Source: Meiothermus taiwanensis DSM 14542
GTDB taxonomy: Bacteria; Deinococcota; Deinococci; Deinococcales; Thermaceae
Reading direction: 5' to 3'
Length of the DNA stretch: 64,000 nt
Assembly (NCBI GenBank): GCA_000482765.1
Contig: AXWR01000003.1
Location: 1-64,000, forward strand
The notes under the pieces are model-generated. The model was not told where the DNA came from, made no database searches, and saw only the letters and a program-made list of their open reading frames with translations. The position numbers and the translations under genes were made by a program. Positions 26,822-35,192 of this stretch are shown here, piece by piece (the stretch's first letter is position 1; each line of letters starts with the position of its first letter).

Positions 26822-27617
26822 GCTAAGCGTCAACGGCACCACGCTTTTCTACCGGCTGGACGGCCCCGAGCGTGGGCCCTGGCTGGTGCTGCTCAATGGC
26901 ATCTTTCAGCGCACCGAGGCCTGGGAGCCGCTTATGCCCTATCTGCAGGGCTTCCGGGTGCTGCGCTACGACATGCGAGGCCAGGGGCAGAGCGCCGTAC
27001 CCCCCGGGCCCTACCCTCCCGGGCTCCACGCCGACGATTTGGCCGCCCTGCTGGAAGCCCTGGGGATCACCCGCTACCACCTGCTGGGCCTGTCCAACGG
27101 TGGGGTGGTGGCCCAGGTTCACGGCGCCCGGCAGCCGGCGGGCCTGGAAAAGCTCATCCTGCTGTGCACCACCCCCCGCCTCGACCCCCTTTTGCGGGCC
27201 AAGGTGGAAAGCTGGCGGCAGGCCCTGGCCTGGGGTGGCACCCGCGGGCGCCTGCAGATTGCCCTGCCCTGGATCTGGGGCCGGGCCTTCCTGGAGGCCC
27301 ATCCGGAGATCGCCGGCGAGGCCTCGCTGGTGCAGATGGAGCAAATGGCCCCCACCCCCGAGGCCCAGAAATACTTACTGGACGGCTTTTTGGCGATGGA
27401 AGACCTGCGCCCCCGCCTAAGCCGGATCCAAGCCCCAACGCTGGTGCTCTCGGGTGAGGACGATCTGCTCTTCCCGCCCCGCTACGGCCAGGAGATTGCG
27501 GCCGCCATTCCCCAGGCCATCCATCGGGTGCTACCCCAGGTGGGCCACGTAGCCCCAGTTGAAGACACTGCCGGGCTGGCCGGGGCCATCCTGAGGTTTT
27601 TGGAGGTACAGGCATGA
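26814..27617 (+). CDS. Alpha/beta hydrolase
   Basis: The 267-residue hydrolase shows the full triad: serine 94 in LLGLSNGGVV, aspartate 216 or 217 in LVLSGEDDLLFPP and histidine 245 in VGHVAPVED. The oxyanion region LLNGIF follows LVL near residue 25. Overall it resembles 3-oxoadipate enol-lactonase and related ester or C-C bond hydrolases. The start at ATG 26814 overlaps the ligase stop by eight bases and has GGGAGGGAT upstream. It probably hydrolyses an ester, lactone or thioester intermediate of this operon. A serine nucleophile argues against an OleB-type enzyme. Confidence 0.85.
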   Translation: MPELSVNGTTLFYRLDGPERGPWLVLLNGIFQRTEAWEPLMPYLQGFRVLRYDMRGQGQSAVPPGPYPPGLHADDLAALLEALGITRYHLLGLSNGGVVAQVHGARQPAGLEKLILLCTTPRLDPLLRAKVESWRQALAWGGTRGRLQIALPWIWGRAFLEAHPEIAGEASLVQMEQMAPTPEAQKYLLDGFLAMEDLRPRLSRIQAPTLVLSGEDDLLFPPRYGQEIAAAIPQAIHRVLPQVGHVAPVEDTAGLAGAILRFLEVQA

Positions 27618-28018
27618 AGTTCCAGGTAGGAGACAGCGCTTCTTACACCCAGACCCTCAGCGAGGCGCATGTGACCCTGTTCATCGGCGCCGTAGGGGAC
27701 ACCAACCCGCTGCACGTGGATGCCGAGTACGCCCGGCGGAGCCGGTTTGGAGCCCGCATCGCCCAGGGCATCCTGGTGGCCGGCCTCATCTCCACCGCCA
27801 TCGGCACCAAGCTGCCGGGGCCGGGGGCCATTTATCTGGGCCAGAGCCTGCGCTTTCTAAAGCCCACCTACCTGGGCGACACCATCACCGCTACCGTGAC
27901 CGTGCGGGCCATCCGCCCGGATAAACCCATCCTGAGCCTCGAGACCCTCTGCACCAACCAGAAGGGTGAACGGGTCGTCGAGGGCGAGGCCACGGTGCTT
28001 TACGAGGAGGTTCTGTGA
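27614..28018 (+). CDS. MaoC-like (R)-specific enoyl-CoA hydratase, PhaJ type
   Basis: The 134-residue single hot-dog domain carries the hydratase 2 motif GDTNPLHVDAEYA with the catalytic pair D29 and H34, then SRFGARIAQGILVAGL. This is typical of PhaJ, which hydrates trans-2-enoyl-CoA to (R)-3-hydroxyacyl-CoA. The start overlaps the hydrolase stop by four bases (ATGA), so it is translated with it. Its product stereochemistry matches the (R)-3-hydroxybutyrate dehydrogenase encoded at the operon's end, which supports a common pathway. Confidence 0.88.
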   Translation: MKFQVGDSASYTQTLSEAHVTLFIGAVGDTNPLHVDAEYARRSRFGARIAQGILVAGLISTAIGTKLPGPGAIYLGQSLRFLKPTYLGDTITATVTVRAIRPDKPILSLETLCTNQKGERVVEGEATVLYEEVL

Positions 28019-28037
28019 AAGCGAATAGGAGGCAGGC

Positions 28038-29201
28038 ATGAAAAAAGTTTGGATGGTTCTTTTGGCAGTTCTGGGTCTGGCCGGGCTGGCCCTGGCCCAG
28101 ACCACGGTGCGGGTGGGCGTGCTGCTGCCCATCTCGACCGTAGCGGGCAAGGCCGCTCTGAACGGGGTGCAGCTCGGCGTGGATCAGGTCAACGCGGGCG
28201 GAAAGGTCAAGATTGAGCTGGTGGTGGTGGACGACGGCAACGCCCCGGCCACCGCGGTGCCGGCCCTCACCAAGCTGATGACCGTGGATCGGGTGGACAT
28301 TGTGATCGGTGGGCTGGCCTCGGGGGTCACCTTTGCCCTCTCGGGGCCGGTCAAGCAATACCAGCCGCTCTTCCTCTGCATCGGGGCGGCCAGCAGCGTG
28401 GTGGAGCAGGCTTTTAGCGATTATGGTCGCTTCTTCCACTACCACCCCTGGGACTACCACAACGTGGCGGCGGCCCTCGAGTTCTTCAAGTACCTCTACG
28501 ACCAGGGGGCCCGGCGGGTGGCCATTCTTTACGAGGATGGGCCTTTTGGCTCAGCGGGCATCCAGACCTACCGGCAGCAGCTCGAGCGCCAGGGCTACAC
28601 CGTGCAGGCCGAACCCTTCAAATCGGGGTCGGGCAACTTCACCGCCATCCTGACCCGCTTTAAGGGGTTCCGGCCCGATATTCTGTACTGGATCGGCTAC
28701 GACGTAGACGCCCTGCCCATCGCCGCCCAGACCCGGCAGGTGGGGCTCGAGCCCAAACTGATCTACGGCGCCCCCCCGGCCTGGCCAACCGGCTTTGAGA
28801 AAAACAACCTTTCCAACGACGTAGCCGGCATGACCGCCTGGCTGCCCTCGGTAGCCAACAACGAAAGCCGCCGCTTCGTGAACCTGTACCGCCGCAAGTT
28901 CGGTGAGGTGACCGACGAGTACATGGCCCCCATGGGCTACGTGATCGCCTTGAGTCTGGGTAAAGCGCTCGAGGCCGCAGGCTCCACCGACAAAGACCGG
29001 ATTGCCGCCGAGTTGGCCAAGGTGCAGATGGAAACCCCCTTCGGCCCCCTATCCTTCAAGCCCTCCGATACCGGGCGTACCCGTTTCCAGGGCTTTAACC
29101 AGAACATCTGGCTGCAGTTCCAGTATCTGGAGGGCTCGCGCCGTCCGGTCTTCCCAGCGAGCCGCGCAGCCCGGCCCCTGCGCTTCCCGGGCAACTACTA
29201 A
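28038..29201 (+). CDS. Liv-type ABC transporter substrate-binding protein
   Basis: The 387-residue protein has a signal peptide (KKVWMVLLAVLGLAGLALAQ) and the Peripla_BP_6 fold (VGVLLPISTVAGKAALNGVQLGV after cleavage; DIVIGGLASGVTFAL; RRVAILYEDGPFGSAG). The family binds branched-chain amino acids, amides, urea or aromatic and other organic acids. Here the neighbouring ligase and hydratase favour a carboxylic acid ligand. A strong ribosome site (AGGAGG) precedes ATG 28038. A hairpin right after its stop should raise its level over the permease genes. Confidence 0.93.
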   Translation: MKKVWMVLLAVLGLAGLALAQTTVRVGVLLPISTVAGKAALNGVQLGVDQVNAGGKVKIELVVVDDGNAPATAVPALTKLMTVDRVDIVIGGLASGVTFALSGPVKQYQPLFLCIGAASSVVEQAFSDYGRFFHYHPWDYHNVAAALEFFKYLYDQGARRVAILYEDGPFGSAGIQTYRQQLERQGYTVQAEPFKSGSGNFTAILTRFKGFRPDILYWIGYDVDALPIAAQTRQVGLEPKLIYGAPPAWPTGFEKNNLSNDVAGMTAWLPSVANNESRRFVNLYRRKFGEVTDEYMAPMGYVIALSLGKALEAAGSTDKDRIAAELAKVQMETPFGPLSFKPSDTGRTRFQGFNQNIWLQFQYLEGSRRPVFPASRAARPLRFPGNY

Positions 29202-29221
29202 TCCTGGGCTGAAGCTGTAGC

Positions 29222-29248
29222 GAACCCCAACGGGGCCCGTTGGGGTTC
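29222..29248 (+). terminator. Perfect hairpin between binding-protein and permease genes
   Basis: GAACCCCAACGGG at 29222-29234 and its exact complement CCCGTTGGGGTTC at 29236-29248 around one central base. A short pyrimidine tract (CTTCCC) follows rather than a T-run. It probably works as a partial terminator or 3' protector within the operon. Confidence 0.6.
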
Positions 29249-29327
29249 CTTCCCACACCAGGCTCAGATCGGGCTGTTCGACAAAAGGTGGGCCCGCTGG
29301 CGCTTGGGAAGCCCGTCCCGACAAACT

Positions 29328-30185
29328 ATGGAATTACTGCTGCAAACCATCATCAACGGCATCCTGGCCGCCGGCATCTACGCCCTGGTAGCCAGCGGAC
29401 TGGCCCTCGCAGTGGGCGTGGTGGGCATCGTCAACTTTGCCCACGGCGAGTTCACCATGATCGGGGCTTTCATCGCCTATCTGCTCTTTGTGAGCACCGG
29501 CCTGGATCCATTCCTTTCCCTGGGATTGGCTGCCTTGGTGCTCTTTATGGTAGGAGCCATCACCTACCTGGGGCTCATTCGGCCTGTGCTGGCCGCCCCT
29601 GAGCTCAACCAGATGCTGCTTACCTTTGGCCTGTCGGTAGCCTTGCAAAACATCGCCCTGCTGGTCTTTGGGGCCGATACCCGTGTAGTCTCCACCAGCT
29701 ACCAGGGAGCCACCCTCGCTCTGGGCGGTCTTTCATTTGGTGTACCGCCGCTGCTGGCTTTTGCTCTTTCAGTTGTCATTCTGGGTGCGTTATATGGCTT
29801 TCTGGATCGCACCCGGTTGGGCCTGGCCGTGCGAGCGGTGGCGCAAAACCGACTGGCGCCGGGGCTTCTGGGCATCGAGACCCAGCGGGTCTACCTGCTG
29901 GCCTTTGGGCTTTCGGCGGCCCTGGCCGGGGTGGCCGGGGTAATGCTCTCGGTGATGCTCTACGCCTCCCCCACGGTGGGGTTTGCCTATACCCTCAAGG
30001 CCTTTGCCATCATCGTGATGGCAGGGCTGGGCAATCTGCGAGGGGTGGTACCAGCGGCCATCACCCTGGCTATGGCCGAGGCCCTGGTCAGCACCTACGT
30101 GCCGGGCGGCGGGGGCTGGGTAGAGGCCGTGTTCTTTCTGGTTATCTTCGTGACCCTCACTTGGCGTAGCTGGAGGGCCGCATGA
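29328..30185 (+). CDS. Liv-type ABC permease, LivH family
   Basis: The 285-residue permease has about eight membrane helices and LivH hallmarks: QTIINGILAAGIYALVASGLAL at the start, GIVNFAHGEFTMIGAF and, near the end, FAIIVMAGLGNLRGVV. ATG 29328 is used because the in-frame upstream start adds only eight polar residues; the ribosome site is weak, as expected for a gene after the hairpin. Its stop overlaps the livM start (ATGA). Confidence 0.93.
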   Translation: MELLLQTIINGILAAGIYALVASGLALAVGVVGIVNFAHGEFTMIGAFIAYLLFVSTGLDPFLSLGLAALVLFMVGAITYLGLIRPVLAAPELNQMLLTFGLSVALQNIALLVFGADTRVVSTSYQGATLALGGLSFGVPPLLAFALSVVILGALYGFLDRTRLGLAVRAVAQNRLAPGLLGIETQRVYLLAFGLSAALAGVAGVMLSVMLYASPTVGFAYTLKAFAIIVMAGLGNLRGVVPAAITLAMAEALVSTYVPGGGGWVEAVFFLVIFVTLTWRSWRAA

Positions 30186-31090
30186 TCCTGGTGGGACTGC
30201 TTTTGTTGGTAGCCCTGGTACTGCCCGGACTACCGTTGGGCGAATGGCGGGCCTTTTTGCTGGATACCGCCCAGTTTGCTTTTCTGATCAGCGCCCTGGC
30301 CCTGGCCTGGGACTTGCTGGCCCGTACCGGACAGCTCTCGCTGGCCCACGGGGCCTTCTTTGGCTTAGGGGCCTATGCTGCTGCGCTCACGGCCCCCGCC
30401 CTGGGCACCCTTCCCGCGCTGCTGGTTGGAGGGGTGGTGGCTGGCGCCTCGAGCCTCTTCCTGGGCCTGGCCACCTTGCGGTTGCATGGGATGTATTTCG
30501 CCATCGCCACCCTGGCCTTTAGCGAGGTGATGCGCACCCTGGTGCTCAAAGCCCCCTTCACTGGAGGGGCCATTGGCCTGCCGGTACAGCCCGCGTTCGG
30601 AGGGGCCTTCCCCCTCGGCGGCTACTACCTGGCTGTGGGCGTGCTGGCCCTGGCTGCTGGAACCAGCCTCCTTGTGAGCAGAAGCCGCCTCCACTATGCC
30701 ATGGCCGCTACCCGGCAGGGCGAGGCCGTGGCCCGGGTGCTGGGGGTTCCGGTGGTACGGGTTAAGCTCCTGGCTTTTATGATTTCCGCCTTTTTGGCCG
30801 GGCTGGCCGGTGGGGTTTACGCCATGAAAACCCTGTTTCTCTCCCCCTACGATGCCTTTGGCCTGGGGCGGGCTGTGGAGGCACTGGTAATTCCCATTTT
30901 CGGCGGGCTTTACACCACCACCGGGCCCCTGTTGGGGGGATTGATCATCGTGAGCCTCGAGACCTGGTTACGCCTGCGCATCGGCGAGGGCTACCTGGTG
31001 GTGTACGGGGTGATTCTGGTGTTGACCATCCTCTTTTTACCCAAAGGGCTGGTGAGTCTCTTTCGTCGCAAAGGGGTAGGGCATGCTTAG
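30182..31090 (+). CDS. Liv-type ABC permease, LivM family
   Basis: The 302-residue permease shows LivM features: GQLSLAHGAFFGLGAYAAAL, MYFAIATLAFSEV and ALVIPIFGGLYTTTGPLLGG near the end. It forms the channel with the LivH-type protein. Four-base overlap with livH and eight-base overlap with livG indicate coupled translation. Confidence 0.93.
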   Translation: MILVGLLLLVALVLPGLPLGEWRAFLLDTAQFAFLISALALAWDLLARTGQLSLAHGAFFGLGAYAAALTAPALGTLPALLVGGVVAGASSLFLGLATLRLHGMYFAIATLAFSEVMRTLVLKAPFTGGAIGLPVQPAFGGAFPLGGYYLAVGVLALAAGTSLLVSRSRLHYAMAATRQGEAVARVLGVPVVRVKLLAFMISAFLAGLAGGVYAMKTLFLSPYDAFGLGRAVEALVIPIFGGLYTTTGPLLGGLIIVSLETWLRLRIGEGYLVVYGVILVLTILFLPKGLVSLFRRKGVGHA

Positions 31091-31799
31091 CGTCCAGGGC
31101 CTTTCCAAGCGTTTTGGCGGGGTGCACGCGGCCAACGCGGTCAACTTGCGGGTAGAGGCCGGTGAAATTCTGGCGGTTATCGGCCCCAACGGTGCAGGCA
31201 AGAGCACTCTGCTCAACTTGCTTTCCGGTTTATTACGGCCCGACGAGGGTCGGATTGAGTTTTTGGGTGAAACCATTACCCAGGCCCCGCCCGAGGTGCG
31301 CGCCTGGAAGGGGCTGGGCCGGGCCTTTCAGATCGTGCAGCCTTTCCCCGAAATGACCGTATGGGAAAATCTCCTGGTTGGAGCCCTGTATGGCAAACCC
31401 AACACCCCTGCAAGGGTAGCTGAGCGCGTTGTAGAGGAGGTGATTGAGCTTACCGGTCTGACCCCCAAAGCCCAAACCCTGGCCGGGGAGCTCACACTTC
31501 TGGAAGACAAGCGCCTCGAGCTCGCCCGGGCCCTCTGCACCAGACCCAAATTGCTGTTGTTGGACGAAGTAATGGCCGGGCTGCGCCCCTCGGAAGCCCT
31601 GGAGGCGGTGGAGCTGGTGCGGCGCATCCGCAACAGCGGCGTAACCGTACTTTTCATCGAACACCTGATGCCGGTGGTGCGGGCCCTGGCCGACCGGGTG
31701 GTGGTAATGGATTACGGCCAGGTCATTGCGGAAGGCCCCTACGACCTGGTAGCCTCCAACCCCAAAGTGCGCGAGGCTTATCTGGGGAGGGCTTCGTGA
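31083..31799 (+). CDS. Liv-type ABC ATPase, LivG family
   Basis: The 238-residue ATPase has Walker A GPNGAGKST near 34-42 and Walker B LLLLDEVMAGL, where MAGL is characteristic of LivG. The usual LSGGQ signature is replaced by LTLLEDKRLELARAL, a variant met in part of the LivG family. The H-loop is in LFIEHLMPVV. It pairs with the LivF-type ATPase to power import. Confidence 0.93.
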   Translation: MLSVQGLSKRFGGVHAANAVNLRVEAGEILAVIGPNGAGKSTLLNLLSGLLRPDEGRIEFLGETITQAPPEVRAWKGLGRAFQIVQPFPEMTVWENLLVGALYGKPNTPARVAERVVEEVIELTGLTPKAQTLAGELTLLEDKRLELARALCTRPKLLLLDEVMAGLRPSEALEAVELVRRIRNSGVTVLFIEHLMPVVRALADRVVVMDYGQVIAEGPYDLVASNPKVREAYLGRAS

Positions 31800-32500
31800 G
31801 ACTCAGCGTAAGCAACCTAACAACCGGCTACGGTAAGGCCCAGGTGCTGTTTGGACTCACGCTCGAGGTAGCCACAGGCGAGCTGGTGGCCCTTCTGGGA
31901 GCCAACGGGGCCGGCAAAACCACCGCCTTGCGCACCATCTCCGGCCTGCTGCGGCCCTGGGGCGGCCAGGTATGGCTCGATGAGACCAGCCTGCAGGGCC
32001 TCTCGGCAGCCCAGCGGGCCCGCCGGGGCCTGGGGCACGTGCCCGAGGGACGGCAACTCTTTCCCCTTATGAGCGTGGAAGAAAACCTGCGCCTGGGGGC
32101 GGCCTTCCTGGCCTGGCCGTACAGGCAGGAGGGTTTGGAGCGGATCTACACCCTCTTCCCCCGCCTGGCCGAGCGGCGCAAACAGGTGGCCGGCACCCTC
32201 TCGGGGGGGGAGCAGCAGATGCTGGCCATCGGACGGGCTCTGATGGGCCGGCCCAGAATCCTGATGGTGGATGAACCCAGCCTGGGGCTTTCCCCCAAGC
32301 TGGCCGAGGAGGTGCTCTCCACCCTGGCGCAGGTGAAGGCCGAAGGGGTAGGGGTGCTGCTGGTCGAACAGAACGTGGCGCTGTCGCTGGAAGTGGCCGA
32401 CCGGGGCTACGTGGTCGAACATGGGAAGGTTGTGCTGAGCGGCAGTGCACGAGAGCTTCTAAGCAACCCGGGCGTGCAGAAGGCCTACCTGGCCCTGTAA
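31796..32500 (+). CDS. Liv-type ABC ATPase, LivF family
   Basis: The 234-residue ATPase starts with GTG overlapping the livG stop by four bases. It has Walker A GANGAGKTT near 39-47, a canonical signature LSGGEQQMLAIGRAL, Walker B ILMVDEPSLGLSP and LLVEQNVALSLEVADR, all typical of LivF. It completes the importer, so the system encoded here has all five parts. Confidence 0.94.
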   Translation: MRLSVSNLTTGYGKAQVLFGLTLEVATGELVALLGANGAGKTTALRTISGLLRPWGGQVWLDETSLQGLSAAQRARRGLGHVPEGRQLFPLMSVEENLRLGAAFLAWPYRQEGLERIYTLFPRLAERRKQVAGTLSGGEQQMLAIGRALMGRPRILMVDEPSLGLSPKLAEEVLSTLAQVKAEGVGVLLVEQNVALSLEVADRGYVVEHGKVVLSGSARELLSNPGVQKAYLAL

Positions 32501-32525
32501 ACCGGCCTCAAGGTAGCATGAAACT

Positions 32526-33284
32526 ATGCAACTAAAGGGAAAAACCGCCCTCATCACCGGCGCAGGTAGCGGCATTGGCAGGGCCATCGCGGAAGTGTTC
32601 GCCCGGGAAGGGGCCAGGGTAATCCTCAACGATCTGTCGCCTGCGGCGGGCGCAGTCGCCGAGGCCGTGGGGGGTGCCTTTGTGCAGGCCGACCTCTCCG
32701 ATCAGCAGGCCGTTTACGACCTGGCCCAACGGGCGCTCGAGCTGGGCCCCATCGATATCCTGGTCAACAACGCCGGCCTGCAGCGCATACATCCGGTCGA
32801 GGAGTTCCCTGAGGAAACCTGGAATCGGATGCTCCAGGTGCTGCTCACGGCTCCTTTCCAGCTCATCAAATATACCTTACCCAGCATGAAGCAAAGGCGC
32901 TGGGGCCGGATCATCAACATCGCATCGCTGCACGGCTTGGTTGCCAGCCCTTTTAAGTCGGCCTACATCGCGGCCAAGCACGGCTTGCTGGGCCTGACCA
33001 AAACCGTGGCGCTCGAGGTTGGCGAGTACGGCATCACCTGCAATGCCATCTGTCCAGCCTATGTGCGCACCCCCCTGGTGGAGTCGCAAATCGCCGACCA
33101 GGCCCGTACCCTGGGCATCCCCGAAAGCGAGGTCGTTGGGCAGGTGATGCTGGCCCCCGCCGCCATCAAGCGCTTGATTGAGCCTGCGGAAGTGGCCGAG
33201 TACGCCCTCTTCCTGGCGTCCGACCGGGCCAGCGCAATTACCGGCTCGGCGCAGGTTATGGATCTGGGCTGGACGGCCCGTTAG
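32526..33284 (+). CDS. bdhA: D-3-hydroxybutyrate dehydrogenase (classical SDR)
   Basis: The 252-residue short-chain dehydrogenase has the NAD motif TGAGSGIG at 11-18, NNAG at 81-84, and catalytic S134, Y147 and K151. RWGRIINIASLHGLVASPFKSAYIAAKHG together with ITCNAICPAYVRTPLVE and the C-terminal GGWTAQ-like LGWTAR are the hallmarks of BdhA, which interconverts D-3-hydroxybutyrate and acetoacetate. It follows livF by 25 bases and closes the operon. Its last four bases overlap convergent dnaG. Confidence 0.88.
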   Translation: MQLKGKTALITGAGSGIGRAIAEVFAREGARVILNDLSPAAGAVAEAVGGAFVQADLSDQQAVYDLAQRALELGPIDILVNNAGLQRIHPVEEFPEETWNRMLQVLLTAPFQLIKYTLPSMKQRRWGRIINIASLHGLVASPFKSAYIAAKHGLLGLTKTVALEVGEYGITCNAICPAYVRTPLVESQIADQARTLGIPESEVVGQVMLAPAAIKRLIEPAEVAEYALFLASDRASAITGSAQVMDLGWTAR

Positions 33285-35059
33285 CGCTTATACACCCGCC
33301 GCTCCGCCTCGATGGCCTGCAGCACCTCCTGGATCTCTTTGGTCAGTGCGCGAATCTCGTTCAGGTCGGAGGTGCTTTTGAGCTGGGCCTTGAGTTTGTC
33401 CAGGCGCATTTCGTAGTACACCTCACGCACCCGGGCCAGGGCTACGTTCAGGTGGGTCTCGAGGTTCTGATGCTCAAAACTGGGGCTTTTCATCAGGACA
33501 TCCATCAAGCGGGCCCCTTCCCCCCGCTGCTCAAAGTGCTTCAGGATGCGGCTCTTACCCTGTTTCGAGCGGGCCGCCTGCATGAATTCGGCCAAAAGGC
33601 TGCCCTCGGGCGGCCAGGTGTGATCCTCCACATAAAGCGCCCAGTGCAAAAACTCCTCCTCGGGCACCGAGTATAAAAGGGCAATAACGTCCAGCTCACG
33701 TAAAAGCCGCTTCTCTGTGAGGTCGGGCCGGGCCAGCCCCAGGCCCAGGGTTCGGTCGGGCGCTGAAGGGGCCGCACGCTTGGGGGATCGGGCCCGGGCC
33801 AGGTAGTCTTCCAGGGCCCGCGGGCTCAGTTCCAGGGCGCTTATGACCTTGGCCTTGAGCTTTTCCACCACCGGGTCGAAAGGCTCGCTCGAGATCAAGC
33901 GGGGCCTGAGAGCCTCGAGGATTTTTTGCTTATGCTCGGGGCGCCTGAGGTCCAACCCCGCCGCCGCCGCCTCAAAGCGGTACTCCACCTCGGGCAGGGC
34001 CGCCTGCAGCGCCGCCTCGAAGCGCTCCTTGCCATCGGGTAGCAGCAGCAGGTCGCCGGGGTCCTTGCCGTCCTCGAGCAACACGGCATAGACCACGAAA
34101 CCACGGGCAATCTCCAGGTTCAGGCTTTGCAAGGTGGCCCTGCGCCCGGCCTCGTCGGCGTCGAAGGCCAGGTAAAGCTCGGCGGCATCGGCCCGTCGCA
34201 AAAGGTGGGCCTGCTCACCGGAAAGCGACGAGCCCAGCACCGCCACCGCCTCGGTAAAGCCCATCTGGTGCAGGGCGATCACATCAAACAGCCCCTCCAC
34301 CACCACCGCCCGCCCCCGCTCGCGGATGGCCGAGCGGGCCTGAGGATAGCCATAGAGGAGCTGGTTCTTTTTGAACAGGGCGGTCTCCGGGGAGTTGAGG
34401 TACTTGGGGTTGTCGTCTTTTTCTAGGGCGCGAGCGGTGAAAGCCACAATGCGGCCCAGCGGATCCAGAATTGGGAAGGTCACACGGTGGCGAAAGCGGT
34501 CGAAGTAGCGGCCCTCGCGCTCCACCAGCACCCCGGCCTCCGCGGCTTCCTGGGGATCCACGCCGTGCCCCTGAAGATATTTAATCAGACCATCCCAGCT
34601 CTTGGGCGCATAACCCAGGCCAAACCGCTCGATGGAGGCCGAGCCCAGGCCACGCTCCTGCAGGTATCGCTCGGCCAGGCCGGATAGGTTGGCGCGGAAG
34701 TAGGACTGGGTAAGCTCGAGGATCTGCAAAACCTCCTTGCGCGGGGAGGAACGCCCCTTGGGCTGCGGCAGTTCCACCCCGGTCTCCTGGGCCAGACGTT
34801 CCAGGGCCTCCCAAAACTCAATCCCCTCAATCTTCTGCAAAAAAGCAAAGATATCCCCACCGCTCTTACAGCCAAAGCAGTAGCACAGCCCCTTGTCCTC
34901 GCTGACCTGAAAGGAGGGGGTTTTTTCCTGGTGAAAAGGGCACAAGCCCTTCCAGGATCCCTTTCCACTGGGCTTGAGCGCCACATACCGGCCCACCAGC
35001 TCACGAATGGACATCCGAGAGCGTATCAGTTCGATGGCTTGGGCCAATTGGGCATCCAT
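33281..35059 (-). CDS. dnaG: DNA primase DnaG
   Basis: The 592-residue primase makes RNA primers at the fork. The N-terminal CHC2 zinc site (C40, H43, C61, C64 in LCPFHQEKTP ... YCFGCKSGGD), the RNA-polymerase core (RFGLGYAPKSWDGL, FRHRVTFPI) and the Toprim motifs (VVVEGLFDVIAL; LYLAFDADEAGRRA) are all present, followed by a divergent DnaB-binding tail. ATG 35059 (starting MDAQLAQAIELI) fits the family N-terminus; the frame extends 11 codons further upstream without support. It lies 133 bases downstream of the cyclase gene on the same strand. Confidence 0.96.
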   Translation of the reverse strand: MDAQLAQAIELIRSRMSIRELVGRYVALKPSGKGSWKGLCPFHQEKTPSFQVSEDKGLCYCFGCKSGGDIFAFLQKIEGIEFWEALERLAQETGVELPQPKGRSSPRKEVLQILELTQSYFRANLSGLAERYLQERGLGSASIERFGLGYAPKSWDGLIKYLQGHGVDPQEAAEAGVLVEREGRYFDRFRHRVTFPILDPLGRIVAFTARALEKDDNPKYLNSPETALFKKNQLLYGYPQARSAIRERGRAVVVEGLFDVIALHQMGFTEAVAVLGSSLSGEQAHLLRRADAAELYLAFDADEAGRRATLQSLNLEIARGFVVYAVLLEDGKDPGDLLLLPDGKERFEAALQAALPEVEYRFEAAAAGLDLRRPEHKQKILEALRPRLISSEPFDPVVEKLKAKVISALELSPRALEDYLARARSPKRAAPSAPDRTLGLGLARPDLTEKRLLRELDVIALLYSVPEEEFLHWALYVEDHTWPPEGSLLAEFMQAARSKQGKSRILKHFEQRGEGARLMDVLMKSPSFEHQNLETHLNVALARVREVYYEMRLDKLKAQLKSTSDLNEIRALTKEIQEVLQAIEAERRVYKR

Positions 35060-35192
35060 AGGTGCGCCTCTAGCAGACCCTTGGGTCAGCAAATTTAGAA
35101 CCCTATTCTAACCCGCCTTGGCTGGAAAGGGCCTGAAGCTAAAGGGGTTCTTTGGCAATACTCCCACCAACCATACGCATCGCCGCACAAGG

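Noticed and set aside
24345-33284. Olefin (oleABCD-like) biosynthesis operon, because a KAS III-like enzyme, ligase, hydrolase and SDR are together
   Set aside because: The hydrolase has a serine rather than an aspartate nucleophile, the SDR is a classical BdhA rather than an extended OleD type, and PhaJ plus a Liv importer do not belong to that pathway.
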